A stretch of DNA of 64,000 nt, from positions 362,163-426,162 of the forward strand of contig JAAEYW010000001.1 of assembly GCA_018223185.1 (NCBI GenBank). Reading direction: 5' to 3'. Numbering within the stretch: the stretch's first letter is position 1; the number at the start of each line of letters is the position of its first letter. Source of the stretch: Oceanospirillales bacterium (lineage in GTDB: Bacteria; Pseudomonadota; Gammaproteobacteria; Pseudomonadales; Balneatricaceae). Shown here piece after piece: positions 62,705 through 64,000 of the stretch. The translations under genes were made by a program, and so were the position numbers. The notes under the pieces are model-generated. The model searched no databases. It was not told where the DNA came from and saw only the letters and a program-made list of their open reading frames with translations.

Positions 62705-63898
62705 ATGATTATCAAACCGAAGATTCGTGGCTTTATCTGTACCACAACTCATCCAACAGGGTGTGAACGTAATATTCAGGAACAGATTGATTACACTAAA
62801 GCGCAGGGGCTTATTGAGAACGGGCCTAAGCGGGTGCTGGTGATCGGTTCTTCCAGCGGTTACGGCATGTCGTCACGTATCTCCGCAGCATTTGGTTGTG
62901 GTGCCGCCACCATCGGTGTGTTTTTTGAGAAGCCTGCTACTGAGCGAAAAACCGGTACTGCGGGTTGGTACAACGCAGCTTTCTTTGATCAGAAAGCTCA
63001 TGAAGCCGGTCTTTATGCCAAGAGCCTCAATGGTGATGCGTTCTCAAATGAGGCTAAGCAAAAAACCATCGATCTGATTAAAGAAGATCTGGGACAGATT
63101 GATCTGGTGGTGTACTCCCTGGCATCTCCGGTGCGTAAACTGCCTGATACCGGTGAAGTCATTCGTTCATGCCTGAAGCCTATCGGCGAAACGTATCGTT
63201 CAACCGCAATAGATACCAACAAAGATGTGATTATTGAAGCCGAGGTTGAACCGGCAACCGAGCAGGAAGTGGCTGATACGGTAACCGTCATGGGCGGTCA
63301 GGACTGGGAACTGTGGATCAATGCTCTGGATGAAGCCGGTGTACTGGCTGAAGGATGTAAGACGGTTGCCTACAGCTATATCGGTACTGATATTACCTGG
63401 CCTATCTATTGGGATGGCGCGCTGGGACAGGCTAAAAAAGATGTTGACCGTGCTGCCGCTGCCCTGAACAGTAAGCTGGCTGAAAAGGGTGGCAGTGCCA
63501 ATGTAGCGGTATTGAAGTCTGTTGTTACACAGGCCAGTTCTGCAATCCCTGTGATGCCTCTGTATCTCTCTATGGTATTCAAAATCATGCGCGGGGAAGG
63601 CGTTCACGAGGGCTGTATGGAGCAGGTATATCGTCTGTTCAATACAGCGATTGCTGGCGATAGCGGCAAGATGGATGATGAAAACCGGATGCGGATGGAT
63701 GACTGGGAGCTGCGGGATGACATTCAGCAGAAGTGTCGTGAAATGTGGCCAGCCATTACCACTGAAAATCTGTTTGAACTGACTGATTATCAGTTATATA
63801 AAGACGAGTTTCTGAAACTGTTCGGTTTTGGTATCGAGGGTGTAGATTACGAAGCAGATGTCAGTCCTTTGGTAGAGTTTGACGTGATTGATATCTGA
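62705..63898 (+). CDS. fabV: Enoyl-ACP/trans-2-enoyl-CoA reductase FabV
   Basis: 397 residues, the usual FabV size and larger than FabI. NADH-binding [13 protein letters not shown] (about 47-59) and the Y-x8-K active site in [12 protein letters not shown] (Tyr and Lys eight residues apart, about 235-244) identify the family. It reduces the enoyl-ACP double bond in fatty acid elongation and is generally triclosan-insensitive. Single gene, with its own terminator. Confidence 0.95.
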   Translation: MIIKPKIRGFICTTTHPTGCERNIQEQIDYTKAQGLIENGPKRVLVIGSSSGYGMSSRISAAFGCGAATIGVFFEKPATERKTGTAGWYNAAFFDQKAHEAGLYAKSLNGDAFSNEAKQKTIDLIKEDLGQIDLVVYSLASPVRKLPDTGEVIRSCLKPIGETYRSTAIDTNKDVIIEAEVEPATEQEVADTVTVMGGQDWELWINALDEAGVLAEGCKTVAYSYIGTDITWPIYWDGALGQAKKDVDRAAAALNSKLAEKGGSANVAVLKSVVTQASSAIPVMPLYLSMVFKIMRGEGVHEGCMEQVYRLFNTAIAGDSGKMDDENRMRMDDWELRDDIQQKCREMWPAITTENLFELTDYQLYKDEFLKLFGFGIEGVDYEADVSPLVEFDVIDI

Positions 63899-63915
63899 GT
63901 CTGAAAAATCCTGTT

Positions 63916-63944
63916 AAAAAAGCGGCATTTATGCCGCTTTTTTT
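63916..63944 (+). terminator. Terminator of fabV, abutting a repeat
   Basis: Ten-base perfect stem AAAGCGGCAT / ATGCCGCTTT with loop TT and seven T. A terminal inverted repeat of the MITE-like family begins two bases after the T tract. Confidence 0.93.
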
Positions 63945-63945
63945 G

Positions 63946-64000
63946 GGTTCATCGCGCTTTACCGGGAAAGGCATCCTTAATCTTCAAGAAGAAGTAAGCC
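63946..64000. mobile_element. Third element with the same terminal repeat, cut by the window edge
   Basis: GGTTCATCGCGCTTTACCG-GGAAAGG equals the complement of the right end of copy 2 with one change, so the element is inverted relative to copies 1 and 2. Beyond about 27 bases the sequence differs from both copies, so it may be a different member or the full element. Confidence 0.65.

Overview
The window reads as chromosome of a marine gammaproteobacterium, most like the Oceanospirillales (Amphritea, Neptuniibacter or Neptunomonas type). This rests on a moderate G+C content, Pseudomonas-like gene arrangements (mmsR-mmsAB, type-B putA, the 180-kDa NAD-glutamate dehydrogenase, fabV) and a marine methylated-amine pathway (tmm, tdm, dmmABC). 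The genus is inference. No rRNA, tRNA, CRISPR array or prophage was seen. Nearly all space is protein coding, with many clear Rho-independent terminators.

Layout. 1-3.8 kb: an RND exporter (cut by the left edge), a LolA-like periplasmic protein and an outer-membrane barrel in one operon. 3.9-7.1 kb: Ap4A phosphorylase-like protein, flavodoxin-like protein, a small unknown gene, a DMT exporter and an Lrp-type regulator. 7.4-18 kb: glutamate dehydrogenase, putP and putA, which together take proline through glutamate to 2-oxoglutarate. 18.2-18.5 kb: a MITE-like repeat. 18.7-23.5 kb: a radical SAM gene divergent from an arsenic operon (arsR, permease, thioredoxin-like protein, gapdh, arsJ). 23.7-36.1 kb: methylated-amine block with dimethylamine monooxygenase (dmmABC), a Gdx/SugE exporter, a GcvT-type demethylase, trimethylamine monooxygenase (tmm) with a cupin, a three-gene sensory module (GAF histidine kinase, NarL-type regulator, double-PAS protein) and TMAO demethylase (tdm).

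36.4-42.1 kb: nitrogen block with two Amt transporters, an unlisted 56-residue membrane protein behind the first, eutBC, and a P-II gene whose reading frame is broken at a run of eight T. 42.4-44.9 kb: a lone Anbu-type Ntn hydrolase, a NifX/NafY-like protein, the second MITE-like copy and a DksA-type zinc finger protein. 45-51.5 kb: a TMADH-type flavin oxidoreductase with divergent TetR, a second TetR/MAPEG pair, a YjeH-like exporter with divergent Lrp, and a VOC protein. 51.6-62.4 kb: valine degradation (mmsR, mmsA, acyl-CoA dehydrogenase, two crotonase-fold enzymes, mmsB, propionyl-CoA synthetase), a REP pair, then etfBA. 62.7-63.9 kb: fabV. The last 55 bases start a third element with the same terminal repeat.

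Together these genes describe a cell living on nitrogenous compounds (proline, methylated amines, ethanolamine, branched-chain amino acids), releasing ammonium and sending carbon into the TCA cycle. The observations most worth following are: a repeat family that sits in the T tracts of terminators and whose two copies have swapped hairpin arms; the P-II frameshift; the uncharacterised sensory module at the tmm/tdm locus; and two different tandem iteron arrays in promoter regions.
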